The notes: generated from the sequence alone by a model not told the origin. DNA of 7,742 bases from CAYVLI01 sp964452105 [NCBI: uncultured Nitrospinota bacterium] (GCA_964452105.1 CAYVLI010000107.1:1-7742); one strand, 5' to 3'; shown: positions 1-6,359, numbered from the stretch's first letter. A program made the numbers and translations.

Positions 1-130
1 GCTTATTGTTGTATCCGAAACCTCCTATCAGGGGGACGACTTCATCCAGGTTCAACGCTTCAATGGTTACTTCGCTATTGGTGAGATCGACCCTAATGAT
101 TTTTCCGGCATAACCTTTATATTCGGTCAT
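1..130 (-). CDS. Aldehyde:ferredoxin oxidoreductase family protein, N-terminal fragment (runs off the window)
   Basis: Only the first 43 codons are present; the gene continues beyond base 1. The N-terminus reads MTEYKGYAGKIIRVDLTNSE, then after a short acidic stretch PLIGGFGYNNK. This matches the start of the AOR N-terminal domain, where G-Y-x-G-K-I-x-R-V-D-L-T is followed about 20 residues later by an (F/L)IGG segment that binds the tungstopterin. Family knowledge: these cytoplasmic enzymes carry tungsten-bis-pterin and one [4Fe-4S] cluster and interconvert aldehydes and carboxylic acids with ferredoxin. The ATG lies 22 nt after the gamma-subunit stop, with a GGGGG ribosome-binding-like run 6 nt upstream, so it is probably the last visible gene of the OFOR operon. 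GGFGYNN in place of the commoner GGRG suggests a particular subfamily, but the substrate cannot be told from this fragment. Confidence 0.82.
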   Translation of the reverse strand, partial: MTEYKGYAGKIIRVDLTNSEVTIEALNLDEVVPLIGGFGYNNK

Positions 131-152
131 CAGATACCCCCGGTTTTATTTT

Positions 153-713
153 TTATGAAAGGAAATCCCAGCCCTTGCGCAGCGCTGTGGTATTCAACTC
201 GATGAACTTCTCTTTGCCGTCGTTGCGCATTTTTTCGGATAGCCCTTTAATCACGGTTTCGAGAGGCAGAGGGCCTTCGGCCTTGAGATAGACGCCCAGG
301 AGGACGAAGTTGGCGGCCTGATCCGAGCCGAGCTCTTTGGCAAGCTCCGTGGCGGGAACCTTTATCACGCGTATGTCATTATCTTTATCTTTAACCTCTT
401 CTTTGACGATGGAGGAATCCATGATGAAAGCGCCGCCGGGGGACATCTTGTCCGCATAGAGGTGGAAGGAATTGTTGTCCATGACAACGGCCGCTGAAGG
501 GTGATCGATGAGTGGGGAGCTTATCTCTTCCCCGGAGAAGATTACGGTGCATTCCGTAGGGCCGCCGCGCATAAGCGTGGAATAGGCCGGGAACCAGGTC
601 ACATGATTGTAGTGAGGTATGAGCAGCTCTGCCAACAACTTGCCTATGAGTTGGGCGCCCTGCCCTCCCATGCCGGCGATGATGACGTCTGAACCTTGAG
701 CAGCAACAGCCAC
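153..713 (-). CDS. korC: 2-oxoacid:ferredoxin oxidoreductase, gamma subunit (KorC/VorC type)
   Basis: 186 residues, the usual size for a separate gamma subunit. The glycine-rich motif GMGGQG (residues 14-19) opens the Rossmann-like fold. W40 starts the WFPAYSTLMRGG stretch, then C55 and a SSPLID segment, all typical of the gamma subunit that packs against the TPP-bearing subunits and helps bind CoA in the cytoplasmic complex. The start codon is GTG at 713. It is chosen because a strong AAGGAG (721..726) sits exactly 7 nt upstream, overlapping the end of the beta gene, and only 4 nt separate the two genes. Translational coupling to beta is therefore likely. Substrate class (branched-chain 2-oxoacid or 2-oxoglutarate) is not resolvable from this subunit. 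The family call itself is secure. Confidence 0.93.
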   Translation of the reverse strand: MAVAAQGSDVIIAGMGGQGAQLIGKLLAELLIPHYNHVTWFPAYSTLMRGGPTECTVIFSGEEISSPLIDHPSAAVVMDNNSFHLYADKMSPGGAFIMDSSIVKEEVKDKDNDIRVIKVPATELAKELGSDQAANFVLLGVYLKAEGPLPLETVIKGLSEKMRNDGKEKFIELNTTALRKGWDFLS

Positions 714-717
714 GGCT

Positions 718-1500
718 TTACTCCTTAGTATCGAATACGCTTTTTACGTCCTTAAATTCTCCAAAGGGATACTCCTCGAGCACCATCTCCTCTATGCGTT
801 TGTTGCAGTCCACCGGCGATAACTTCCAGCCGGCAGTACAAGCGGAGACAATCTCCAGGATGCTGTAGCCGACGTTATCTATCTGCCTCTGAAAGGCTTT
901 CTTCATATATTTCCTGGTGCGGGCGAAAGCAGCGGGGCTGTGAACCGAACTCCTGGCTGCGTAGGCCACTCCTTTCATCGTGGCCATCATTTCGGGGACG
1001 TGCACGGGGAAACCGAAGGTCTCGTAGTTGCGCCCGTCGGGGGTTGTGGTGGTGTACTGATTGAGAATGGTGGTGGGGGCAAGCTGTCCGCCGGTGGTGC
1101 CATAATTTCCGTTGTTGAGGAAGATGGTGGTCAACTTCTCGAAGCGGTTGGCGGCGTTGATGACCTCCCCCATGCCGATGGCTGCCAGGTCGCCGTCGCC
1201 CTGAATGGTGAAAACTATGTTTTCGCCGAAGCGGGCGTGTTTGATTCCGGTGGCTACGTCCGGCGCACGGCCGTGCAGCGCGGCAACCATATCTATCTGA
1301 TAAAAGGCGAAGGACGCATAGCTGCAACCCACCGAGGTTACTCCGATGGCTTCGTTCTCCACCCCCAGTTCTTCGATGGTCTCCAGGATGAGGCGAAGAA
1401 TTATTCCGTAATGGCAGCCGGGGCACCAGTAAGTCGGCTCGCCTGTCCATAACCCTGGCCTTGAAACCACCTGTTTTTTATCCATGATTTCATTGCTCAT
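718..1500 (-). CDS. korB: 2-oxoacid:ferredoxin oxidoreductase, beta subunit (thiamine pyrophosphate-binding)
   Basis: 260 residues, normal for the TPP-binding beta subunit. It holds the catalytic thiamine diphosphate and a proximal [4Fe-4S] cluster that passes electrons to ferredoxin. The TPP/Mg motif is GDGD at 101-104 with NNGNYG at 129-134. Four cysteines sit where the cluster ligands of this family lie: C26 and C29 (WCPGC), C59 (VGCSY) and C221 (SACTAGW). The residues after C29 are His-Tyr, where the family commonly has Gly-His or similar. The ATG at 1500 overlaps the last 11 nt of the alpha gene. The nearest GGAGG is 12 nt upstream, a long spacing, so coupling to alpha may help initiation; ATG at 1485 is a possible alternative but has no better site. 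The gamma gene follows after 4 nt. Confidence 0.94.
   Translation of the reverse strand: MSNEIMDKKQVVSRPGLWTGEPTYWCPGCHYGIILRLILETIEELGVENEAIGVTSVGCSYASFAFYQIDMVAALHGRAPDVATGIKHARFGENIVFTIQGDGDLAAIGMGEVINAANRFEKLTTIFLNNGNYGTTGGQLAPTTILNQYTTTTPDGRNYETFGFPVHVPEMMATMKGVAYAARSSVHSPAAFARTRKYMKKAFQRQIDNVGYSILEIVSACTAGWKLSPVDCNKRIEEMVLEEYPFGEFKDVKSVFDTKE
721..726 (-). promoter_or_regulatory. korC: Ribosome binding site deciding the GTG start of the gamma subunit
   Basis: AAGGAG on the minus strand, 7 nt before GTG at 713. It lies within the last codons of the beta gene (the AAG GAG codons just before TAA), so ribosomes finishing beta are placed directly at the gamma start. Confidence 0.75.
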
Positions 1501-2563
1501 AATATTTTTTAGCCTCCAGATAGACTGCTTCAGGGTATATCATGCCACCGGCGCCGGGCAGGTGGCGAAATTGGCATCCCACGTGATGGACGTCCGCCTC
1601 TCTGGCGACCGCTATTCGGACGTCATCGATCAACTGACCCATGTTGTCCTCCACGACGAGGAACTTCTTGACCTTCCCGGCTTTTTCTTCTATCACGCTG
1701 TAGGGAAACGGCCACAGGCTTATGGGCCTGATTAAGCCTATCTTCATGCCCTCGCTGCGGGCGCGCTCCATGGCCTTTCGGGCTATCCGAGCCGAAGACC
1801 CGAAAGCCACCATGAGAAGCTCAGCGTCCTCATCCATATACGCATCCCAGCGGACCTCTTCCTCTTCGGCTTTGTTATACCTTTCTTCGTTGCGGGCTAC
1901 CCAATCTTTGAATTCATCCCCCAGCGCCTGCCAGACGTGATTATAGTTTCCGCCTTTATTGCCTTTTCCCTTGAGGGCCCAATCTTTTTCGGGCAGCGGG
2001 TCGAAATCGTACTCTTTCAATTCCAGGGGTTCCGCCATCTGTCCCACTATGGCGTCCATGAGGAGGATGGCCACCATGCGGTGTTTATCCGACAGATGAA
2101 AGGCCAACTGCACCAGATCGTAAACCTCCTGAACGGAAGACGGCGCAAGCACAATAGTCCTGTAATCGCCGTTACCGCCTCCCCTGGTCGTCTGCCTGTA
2201 ATCCTGCTGGGAGGTCTGAGTGGTACCCAGGCCCGGCCCGCCGCGCATGACGTTGACCAGCACGCAAGGAATCTCTGCGGAAGCTATCCCGGAAATGCCC
2301 TCCTGCATGAGGCTGAAGCCGGGGCTCGACGTGGTGGTTATGGCGCGCACGCCGGAAACGGCGGCGCCGAAAAGCATGTTAATGGAAGCGATTTCGCTTT
2401 CGGACTGGATGTACATGCCGCCTATCTTCGGTAGCTCGCGGGCGAAAAATTCGGGGACTTCGTTCTGAGGGGTTATGGGGTAGCCGAAAAAATGTCTCAC
2501 TCCCGCCTTTATGGCCCCTCGCCCGATGGCCTCGTTTCCGGTACTGAATATCCTTTCAACCAT
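1490..2563 (-). CDS. korA: 2-oxoacid:ferredoxin oxidoreductase, alpha subunit (VorB/KorA type)
   Basis: 357 residues, full length. The N-terminal pyrimidine-binding domain begins with GNEAIGRGAIKAG and carries the YPITP motif (28-32), which helps bind CoA and substrate in the active site shared with beta. Next come the conserved SESEIASINMLFGAA segment (54-68), TTSSPGFSLMQEG (77-89) and VNVMRGGPGLG (103-113). The C-terminal transketolase-like domain includes GLIRPISLWPFP (276-287) and EDNMGQ (305-310). The pattern of alpha with a separate gamma and ferredoxin is closest to proteins annotated VorB (2-oxoisovalerate/3-methyl-2-oxobutanoate:ferredoxin oxidoreductase), but KorA and VorB are hard to separate by eye, so the symbol is provisional. 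The start at 2563 has AAGGG about 7 nt upstream. The enzyme makes acyl-CoA, CO2 and reduced ferredoxin, or runs in reverse in anaerobes. Confidence 0.94.
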   Translation of the reverse strand: MVERIFSTGNEAIGRGAIKAGVRHFFGYPITPQNEVPEFFARELPKIGGMYIQSESEIASINMLFGAAVSGVRAITTTSSPGFSLMQEGISGIASAEIPCVLVNVMRGGPGLGTTQTSQQDYRQTTRGGGNGDYRTIVLAPSSVQEVYDLVQLAFHLSDKHRMVAILLMDAIVGQMAEPLELKEYDFDPLPEKDWALKGKGNKGGNYNHVWQALGDEFKDWVARNEERYNKAEEEEVRWDAYMDEDAELLMVAFGSSARIARKAMERARSEGMKIGLIRPISLWPFPYSVIEEKAGKVKKFLVVEDNMGQLIDDVRIAVAREADVHHVGCQFRHLPGAGGMIYPEAVYLEAKKYYEQ

Positions 2564-2682
2564 TTCTATGCCCTTATCTGTTCAACGCGATATGATTCTC
2601 TTCTTCGAGTCACCTATGCATGGATCCAGCAGTGCAAAACACAGGAAACCTCTTATCTGGATTCGTAAGCACACTGCGGCTT

Positions 2683-2913
2683 TTATTTGGACGCCTTTTG
2701 GAACCTGTAAACCTCGATGGCGAAGTCGGGGCAGAGCTGGCCGCATATAGCGCAGCCGTTGCATTTGTCAGGCTCGGCAAACTCGGGGATGAAGTAACCC
2801 TTGGAGTTAAACTTGTCGCTCATGACTATGCAGTCCTGAGGGCAGAAGTTCGCGCAATAACCGCAACCCTTACACAACTCTATATCGATAACTATCTCGC
2901 CTTTAGCTGCCAT
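2683..2913 (-). CDS. korD: 2x[4Fe-4S] ferredoxin subunit of 2-oxoacid:ferredoxin oxidoreductase (delta)
   Basis: 76 residues with two CxxCxxCxxxCP motifs: C14, C17, C20 and C24, then C51, C54, C57 and C61. This is the bacterial-type ferredoxin domain that links the proximal cluster of the beta subunit to soluble ferredoxin. One extra cysteine (C28) lies four residues after the first motif. The frame is open back to an ATG at 2967, but I choose the ATG at 2913: GGGAGG at 2920..2925 is 6 nt upstream, and the extra 18 residues of the longer form do not look like ferredoxin. It is the first gene of the operon, downstream of the promoter at 3001..3028. A 119-nt gap separates it from the alpha gene, while later junctions overlap or nearly touch. 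Confidence 0.93.
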   Translation of the reverse strand: MAAKGEIVIDIELCKGCGYCANFCPQDCIVMSDKFNSKGYFIPEFAEPDKCNGCAICGQLCPDFAIEVYRFQKASK

Positions 2914-2919
2914 GTCTGG

Positions 2920-2925
2920 CCTCCC
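2920..2925 (-). promoter_or_regulatory. korD: Ribosome binding site deciding the ferredoxin start
   Basis: GGGAGG on the minus strand, 6 nt before the ATG at 2913. It favours the 76-residue ferredoxin over the 94-residue reading that begins at 2967. Confidence 0.75.
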
Positions 2926-3000
2926 ACAAACTTTCGGGTATAAGTTTTGAGCCCTGGTCGGACACAAATGTCTCCACTACCGTCTCACAAAACGTTTACT

Positions 3001-3028
3001 ATAATACGCAAATGAAAACTAAAGTCAA
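3001..3028 (-). promoter_or_regulatory. Sigma70-type promoter of the OFOR-AOR operon
   Basis: On the minus strand TTGACT (3023..3028) and TATTAT (3001..3006) are separated by 16 bp. Both boxes match the bacterial housekeeping consensus at five of six positions. Transcription would start near 2994 and run into the ferredoxin gene with a leader of about 80 nt. The palindrome AAACGTTT at 2990..2997 overlaps the predicted start and could be an operator, though 8 bp is short. Confidence 0.7.
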
Positions 3029-3202
3029 TTTTTTTAAGCCTGCTCTAATTCTTTCAATCACCCACCCTTTTGGCGCCCACCCTCCCTTCGATAGGGAGCT
3101 AATATATCACGCCATCATCAGCGGCTGATTTAACAGCCCTTCCCATAAAAAGTGCTGGTTTTATCGTATAAAAAATATAGTTTTATATATAAGACAACAT
3201 AG

Positions 3203-3236
3203 GTGATATTTATCTTGACAGGAGAGGAGATATCAC
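3203..3236 (+). promoter_or_regulatory. Inverted repeat bracketing the ribosome binding site of the lipoprotein gene
   Basis: GTGATAT (3203..3209) is the exact reverse complement of ATATCAC (3230..3236). The 20-nt loop between them contains the purine-rich ribosome binding sequence GGAGAGGAG (3221..3229), and the ATG follows 3 nt after the right arm. In RNA this could form a 7-bp stem that crowds initiation; in DNA it could be a repressor site. Either role is inference. Confidence 0.4.
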
Positions 3237-3239
3237 AAC

Positions 3240-4067
3240 ATGCGATCTAAATTCAAATTATGCGGAAGATGCAAAAATCTTTTCCCGAGCTTATGTGTGA
3301 TGAGCCTCTGGGTGGTCTTTCTGGTATCCGGCTGCTCAACCTCTAAGTTTGTCATGGGCGGTTCACAGTCTGACCCAAGCACCAGATTGCAGGCGACCCG
3401 GGAAAAATTAATCGTTCATTCCATTGCAATCGAAACATTGGGCCCCGAATGGGAAGCCGTCCCGGCGATGAAAAGCTACGCGGCACGCTTCGATTACAAC
3501 ATGGTAGATGACTCTGGTGATGCATACTATCATGCTGCACAACACCGAAATGGAGCAAAAAATATCCACCCGGCCATTAATTCGTTCCACAAGATAAGCT
3601 CAGCCAGCCTCACGGCGATCGAAGAAGCATTCGATATCAAGGGAATAGTGAAACATAAGGTCTATGATATTACCATATTATCCGCAGCAACCCCCCTTCC
3701 TGATTTCAAGAAATATATGTCGCTGAACGGCTACAGCACGGTTAATGACCCTCTATGGAGCACGATGCTGGCCAGCTACAGCAGAGAGTTTATAAGCCCC
3801 CGCCTCCATGAAACCAGATTATATACGGAACAGATAAGGACTCTGGGCGGCGAAGCAGGCGTAATAGATTACCTTGGGTTTCAGTCGGACACGGTGCAGA
3901 GAGGTATGTTCTACGTCTGGGTGAGCCGGGAGGTGGTGTACATGAATTACTACGAGGCGGCGAGGGGAAATATTCCAGGTAAAGTTTTATCAGTGACTCA
4001 AAAGCAGTTCTTCAGGATGCTTCACTCGTCCGGCGTTTCCCCTCTATACGGACGCAACGGTTTTTAG
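3240..4067 (+). CDS. Predicted lipoprotein of unknown function
   Basis: 275 residues; I do not recognise the family. The N-terminus is a clear lipoprotein signal: basic start (R2, K4, K6, R10, K12), hydrophobic stretch around 18-30, then the lipobox LVSGC with the lipidated cysteine at C32. The mature protein (about 244 residues) has no further membrane segment and should be anchored on the outer face of the cytoplasmic membrane, or in an outer membrane if there is one. It is rich in aromatic residues, with Tyr pairs at 97-98 and 237-238 and the segment MFYVWVSREVVYMNYYEAA at 223-241. No cysteine remains after C32. AGGAG at 3225..3229 supports this start with a 10-nt spacer. The gene stands alone, divergent from the OFOR operon and convergent with dodecin, so neighbours give no functional clue. 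Confidence 0.85.
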   Translation: MRSKFKLCGRCKNLFPSLCVMSLWVVFLVSGCSTSKFVMGGSQSDPSTRLQATREKLIVHSIAIETLGPEWEAVPAMKSYAARFDYNMVDDSGDAYYHAAQHRNGAKNIHPAINSFHKISSASLTAIEEAFDIKGIVKHKVYDITILSAATPLPDFKKYMSLNGYSTVNDPLWSTMLASYSREFISPRLHETRLYTEQIRTLGGEAGVIDYLGFQSDTVQRGMFYVWVSREVVYMNYYEAARGNIPGKVLSVTQKQFFRMLHSSGVSPLYGRNGF

Positions 4068-4247
4068 ACAAAACAGAGCGCCTGCATTGAAAGTCTTTAT
4101 TCATGCCTTCAGAGGGATGTCAAGAGTGCAGCTTAAAAATGGCTCTCGCTTCCCGCCCTTTCGCTCATGGCCTGAAAAAAGGGGTGCATTCGGATCGATT
4201 GTCCTCCTGCTCCCCTCTCTTCAGGTATCAGCTATTAACAGACCCGG

Positions 4248-4448
4248 TTACTGTTTGCAACCGACTTTCACTTTGACCTGAAACTCCGCTACTTCAGAGC
4301 CCTTTATGGCGCCCCTCATTTCCGCAACTTCGAACCACTGGGCTTCACCCGCCCCGGAAGCGGCTTTTGCTACGGCGTTTCTGGCGGCATCGGCGAAACT
4401 TTCGGTAGAAGTTCCCACAATTTCAACCATCTGGTAAGTTGCAGCCAT
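4248..4448 (-). CDS. Dodecin family flavin-binding protein
   Basis: 66 residues, the full length of a dodecin. It starts with the first beta strand (YQMVEIVGTS, 5-14), then a helix (ESFADAARNAVAKAAS), then the hallmark WFEVAEMRGAI (38-48) and a final strand (EVAEFQVKVKVG). W38 corresponds to the tryptophan that stacks on flavin in characterised dodecins. Family knowledge: twelve copies form a hollow cytoplasmic sphere that stores or buffers riboflavin, FMN or related ligands. AAAGGAGG sits 7 nt before the ATG, a near-ideal ribosome binding site, so high expression is plausible. The gene is 193 nt downstream of the ligase, with its own promoter-like sites in that gap, and is probably monocistronic. 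No clear terminator is visible in the 180 nt between its stop and the convergent lipoprotein gene. Confidence 0.93.
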   Translation of the reverse strand: MAATYQMVEIVGTSTESFADAARNAVAKAASGAGEAQWFEVAEMRGAIKGSEVAEFQVKVKVGCKQ

Positions 4449-4477
4449 TATTCATCCTCCTTTGTACTTCGGTTAAA

Positions 4478-4492
4478 CTACAAATTTTGTAG
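4478..4492 (-). promoter_or_regulatory. 15-bp dyad in the dodecin leader/promoter region
   Basis: The minus strand reads CTACAAAATTTGTAG: 7-bp perfect arms around one central base, 29 nt upstream of the dodecin ATG. Its symmetry suits a dimeric regulator; as RNA it could not form a useful hairpin with a one-base loop unless inner pairs open. The regulator is unknown. Confidence 0.45.
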
Positions 4493-4542
4493 AAAAAAGT
4501 AACGCCTCTATTCAATGAAACCCGCTCTGCATCTTGTTATAA

Positions 4543-4584
4543 ATTTTATTATCTTATTTTAAAATGACAATAGTAATCTGACAA
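4543..4584 (-). promoter_or_regulatory. Two overlapping candidate promoters for dodecin
   Basis: On the minus strand TTGTCA (4579..4584) pairs with TAAAAT (4556..4561) at 17 bp, and a second TTGTCA (4565..4570) pairs with TAAAAT (4543..4548) at 16 bp. The two -35 boxes lie in an exact 8-bp direct repeat (TGACAATA on the plus strand, 4565..4572 and 4579..4586). Either promoter would give a leader of about 90 to 105 nt crossing the dyad at 4478..4492. The surroundings are A+T-rich, so chance matches are possible. Confidence 0.45.
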
Positions 4585-4641
4585 TATTTGTCCCCTTTCA
4601 ATCGCTCAGAGCGCGATGGAGCATGACAAGTTTACTCCCAT

Positions 4642-6159
4642 TCAGGCAGAAGGTTTCTGGGAAACGAGAAGATGTTTCCTGATTTTTCCGCTGGCCGTGC
4701 GGGGCATGTCTTTCACTGACACAACCTTCTTGGGAATCTTGTAGCGGGCAAGCCTATCTGAGCAAAAAGTCACCATGTCTTCCAGCGATATAGATCGTCC
4801 TTCAACAGGAACTATGCAGGCCTGGCCCACCTGGCCCCAGGTCTTGTCGGGGACGCCGACGACCGCAACTTCAACGATATCAGGGTGTGAGGACAGGACG
4901 TTTTCAACCTCGGCGGGATAGACATTCTCTCCACCGCTTATAAACATATCCTTCTTTCGGTCGGCGAAATAGAGGAACCCCTCCTCATCCCTGTAGGCCA
5001 GGTCGCCCGTGTGCAGCCATCCATCCCGGATAGTCTCGGCCGTGGCCCCCGGTCTATTCCAGTAGCCGTTCATGAGAGTAGGCCCGCTCAGAATTATTTC
5101 GCCGACCTCTCCCGGGCCGGCTTCCTCTCCCTGTTCATTCACTATTTTCGCTTCTATGTGAAACACGGGGCGTCCTATGGAACCAACCTTACGGACCGAA
5201 TCTGCCTCGCTCAGGGAACAGATTATGGATGTCTCCGTCTGACCGAACAACTGTATGAAAGGGATGCCCAGCTTCTGATACTCCTGAATCAGCGTCAGGG
5301 GCACCGTCTCTCCCCCGGCGGCCAGCAGGCGTAAAGAGCCAAGGTTGTACTTTTCCAGATAGCCCCCCCTCAGGATCATGTTGAACATAGTGGGCACCCC
5401 ACCGAACATGGTGACCTTGTATCGCTCTATGTCGGCGCAGCATTTCTCCGGGTCGAAGCTCCCGTGAAGGATAGCTGTGGCTCCTTTATAGAGGGTAGGC
5501 ACCATTCCTACGTTGAGCCCTCCGGAATGGAAGAGAGGCATGGGGATGAGCATCACGTCCTTGTGGCTCATATCGAAGTAGAGCTCGGCATTGAAGGTGT
5601 TCCAGTAGGTCTTGCGATGCGACATGAGCGCGCCCTTGGGAGCTCCCGTGGTGCCCGATGTGTACATGATTACCTGGGGGTCTTCCAGGCCGACCTCCGA
5701 GGCAGGCTCATCCGTTGAAGAGCCTTCCATGAAGGCGTCGTAAGCCTGATTATCGCCCGTATCTCCCTCCCCGACTCCGATATAGCGAAGCTCAACCCCT
5801 ACGAGTAATTCTTTAAGAGAATGAACCACTTCTTCCAGGCTCCGGCTGAAGAAGAGGAAGCGCGGCGAGCTGTCCCGCAGCTGATATTCCAGCTCGCGGG
5901 CGGTCAACCTGAAGTTAAGGGGCACGAATATGGCCCCTATCATGGAGCAGGCGAAATAGAGCTCTATGAACTCAGGGCAGTTCAACAATAATACGGCAAC
6001 CCGGTCGCCTTTTCGCACACCGCCCGATAAAAGTGAATTGGCGGCTGAACAGGAGCGTTCACTAAGTTTCCTATAAGATATTTGTTCATCTTGGAAAATT
6101 ATGGCCGTTTTATCCGGATGCAGGTCGGCTCTCTTTTTAATCCATTGCCCGATGTTCAT
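4642..6159 (-). CDS. AMP-forming acyl-CoA synthetase (fatty/organic acid-CoA ligase family)
   Basis: 505 residues, full length for the adenylate-forming (ANL) superfamily. Motifs in order: P-loop-like YTSGTTGAPKG (166-176), PMPLFHSGG (207-215), GGVPTMF (253-259), FGQTE (305-309), GWLHTGD (380-386), DRKKDMFISGGENVYP (400-415) and the C-terminal PRTASGKIRK with catalytic Lys492. The enzyme activates a carboxylic acid with ATP to an acyl-adenylate, then transfers it to CoA in the cytoplasm. Chain length or aromatic preference cannot be read from the motifs. I choose ATG at 6159 because GGAGG lies 4 nt upstream; an in-frame ATG at 6180 would add seven residues with no good site. The nearest gene upstream, on the same strand, is the flavin oxidoreductase 284 nt away, so co-transcription is possible but not certain. 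Confidence 0.92.
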   Translation of the reverse strand: MNIGQWIKKRADLHPDKTAIIFQDEQISYRKLSERSCSAANSLLSGGVRKGDRVAVLLLNCPEFIELYFACSMIGAIFVPLNFRLTARELEYQLRDSSPRFLFFSRSLEEVVHSLKELLVGVELRYIGVGEGDTGDNQAYDAFMEGSSTDEPASEVGLEDPQVIMYTSGTTGAPKGALMSHRKTYWNTFNAELYFDMSHKDVMLIPMPLFHSGGLNVGMVPTLYKGATAILHGSFDPEKCCADIERYKVTMFGGVPTMFNMILRGGYLEKYNLGSLRLLAAGGETVPLTLIQEYQKLGIPFIQLFGQTETSIICSLSEADSVRKVGSIGRPVFHIEAKIVNEQGEEAGPGEVGEIILSGPTLMNGYWNRPGATAETIRDGWLHTGDLAYRDEEGFLYFADRKKDMFISGGENVYPAEVENVLSSHPDIVEVAVVGVPDKTWGQVGQACIVPVEGRSISLEDMVTFCSDRLARYKIPKKVVSVKDMPRTASGKIRKHLLVSQKPSA

Positions 6160-6302
6160 AATACCTCCACGGTCTTCCATAATAATGCCAGAGAATATTC
6201 CAAATTATTATATAAAAACTATCAGGGCCGAAGGAATAATGTTAAGGGAACCGTACCGGGTTTCGAAAGAAGCACAATACCCCCGGGAAATGCTACATGG
6301 TG

Positions 6303-6329
6303 ATTATATCTGGCCCTCATTCGATTCAA
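6303..6329 (-). promoter_or_regulatory. Candidate promoter for the acyl-CoA ligase
   Basis: The minus strand carries a perfect TATAAT (6303..6308) with TTGAAT (6324..6329) 15 bp upstream. The spacer is shorter than the usual 16-18, so the match is imperfect. It would give a leader of about 140 nt and lets the ligase be transcribed independently of the gene upstream. Confidence 0.4.
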
Positions 6330-6359
6330 GCATCCTGACGAGATACCGACCTGAATACG

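Larger units (their letters stand above)
2914..3239. other. Divergent intergenic region between the OFOR operon and the lipoprotein gene
   Basis: 326 nt with no credible gene. On the minus strand it holds the OFOR promoter (3001..3028) and an untranslated leader of roughly 80 nt. An 8-bp palindrome AAACGTTT (2990..2997) falls about at the expected transcription start, and a short GACA/TGTC dyad lies at 2961..2972. Towards the lipoprotein gene there is a small hairpin (GGCTG/CAGCC, 3123..3138) and a very A+T-rich tract (about 3160..3195) that probably includes the plus-strand promoter. No -35/-10 pair there is convincing enough to call. Confidence 0.6.

Noticed and set aside
940-1452. 170-codon open frame on the plus strand opposite the beta subunit
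   Set aside because: Lies wholly within a well-supported OFOR gene on the other strand and its product resembles nothing; a shadow of the real frame.
1937-2434. 165-codon open frame on the plus strand opposite the alpha subunit
   Set aside because: Fully antisense to conserved alpha-subunit motifs, no ribosome site and no recognisable protein.
2914-2967. 18-residue N-terminal extension of the ferredoxin
   Set aside because: The internal ATG at 2913 has GGGAGG at ideal spacing, and the extension is not ferredoxin-like.
3215-3220. TTGACA, a perfect -35 box, just before the lipoprotein start
   Set aside because: A matching -10 would fall on the start codon, where none is seen; a leaderless or internal promoter is not supported.
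4087-4281. 64-codon plus-strand frame after the lipoprotein gene
   Set aside because: Overlaps the 3' end of the dodecin gene, lacks a good ribosome site, and the product shows no domain or signal features.
4601-4617. Hairpin ATCGC/GCGAT downstream of the ligase stop as a terminator
   Set aside because: Only 5-bp arms with a 7-nt loop and no U-run on the minus strand.
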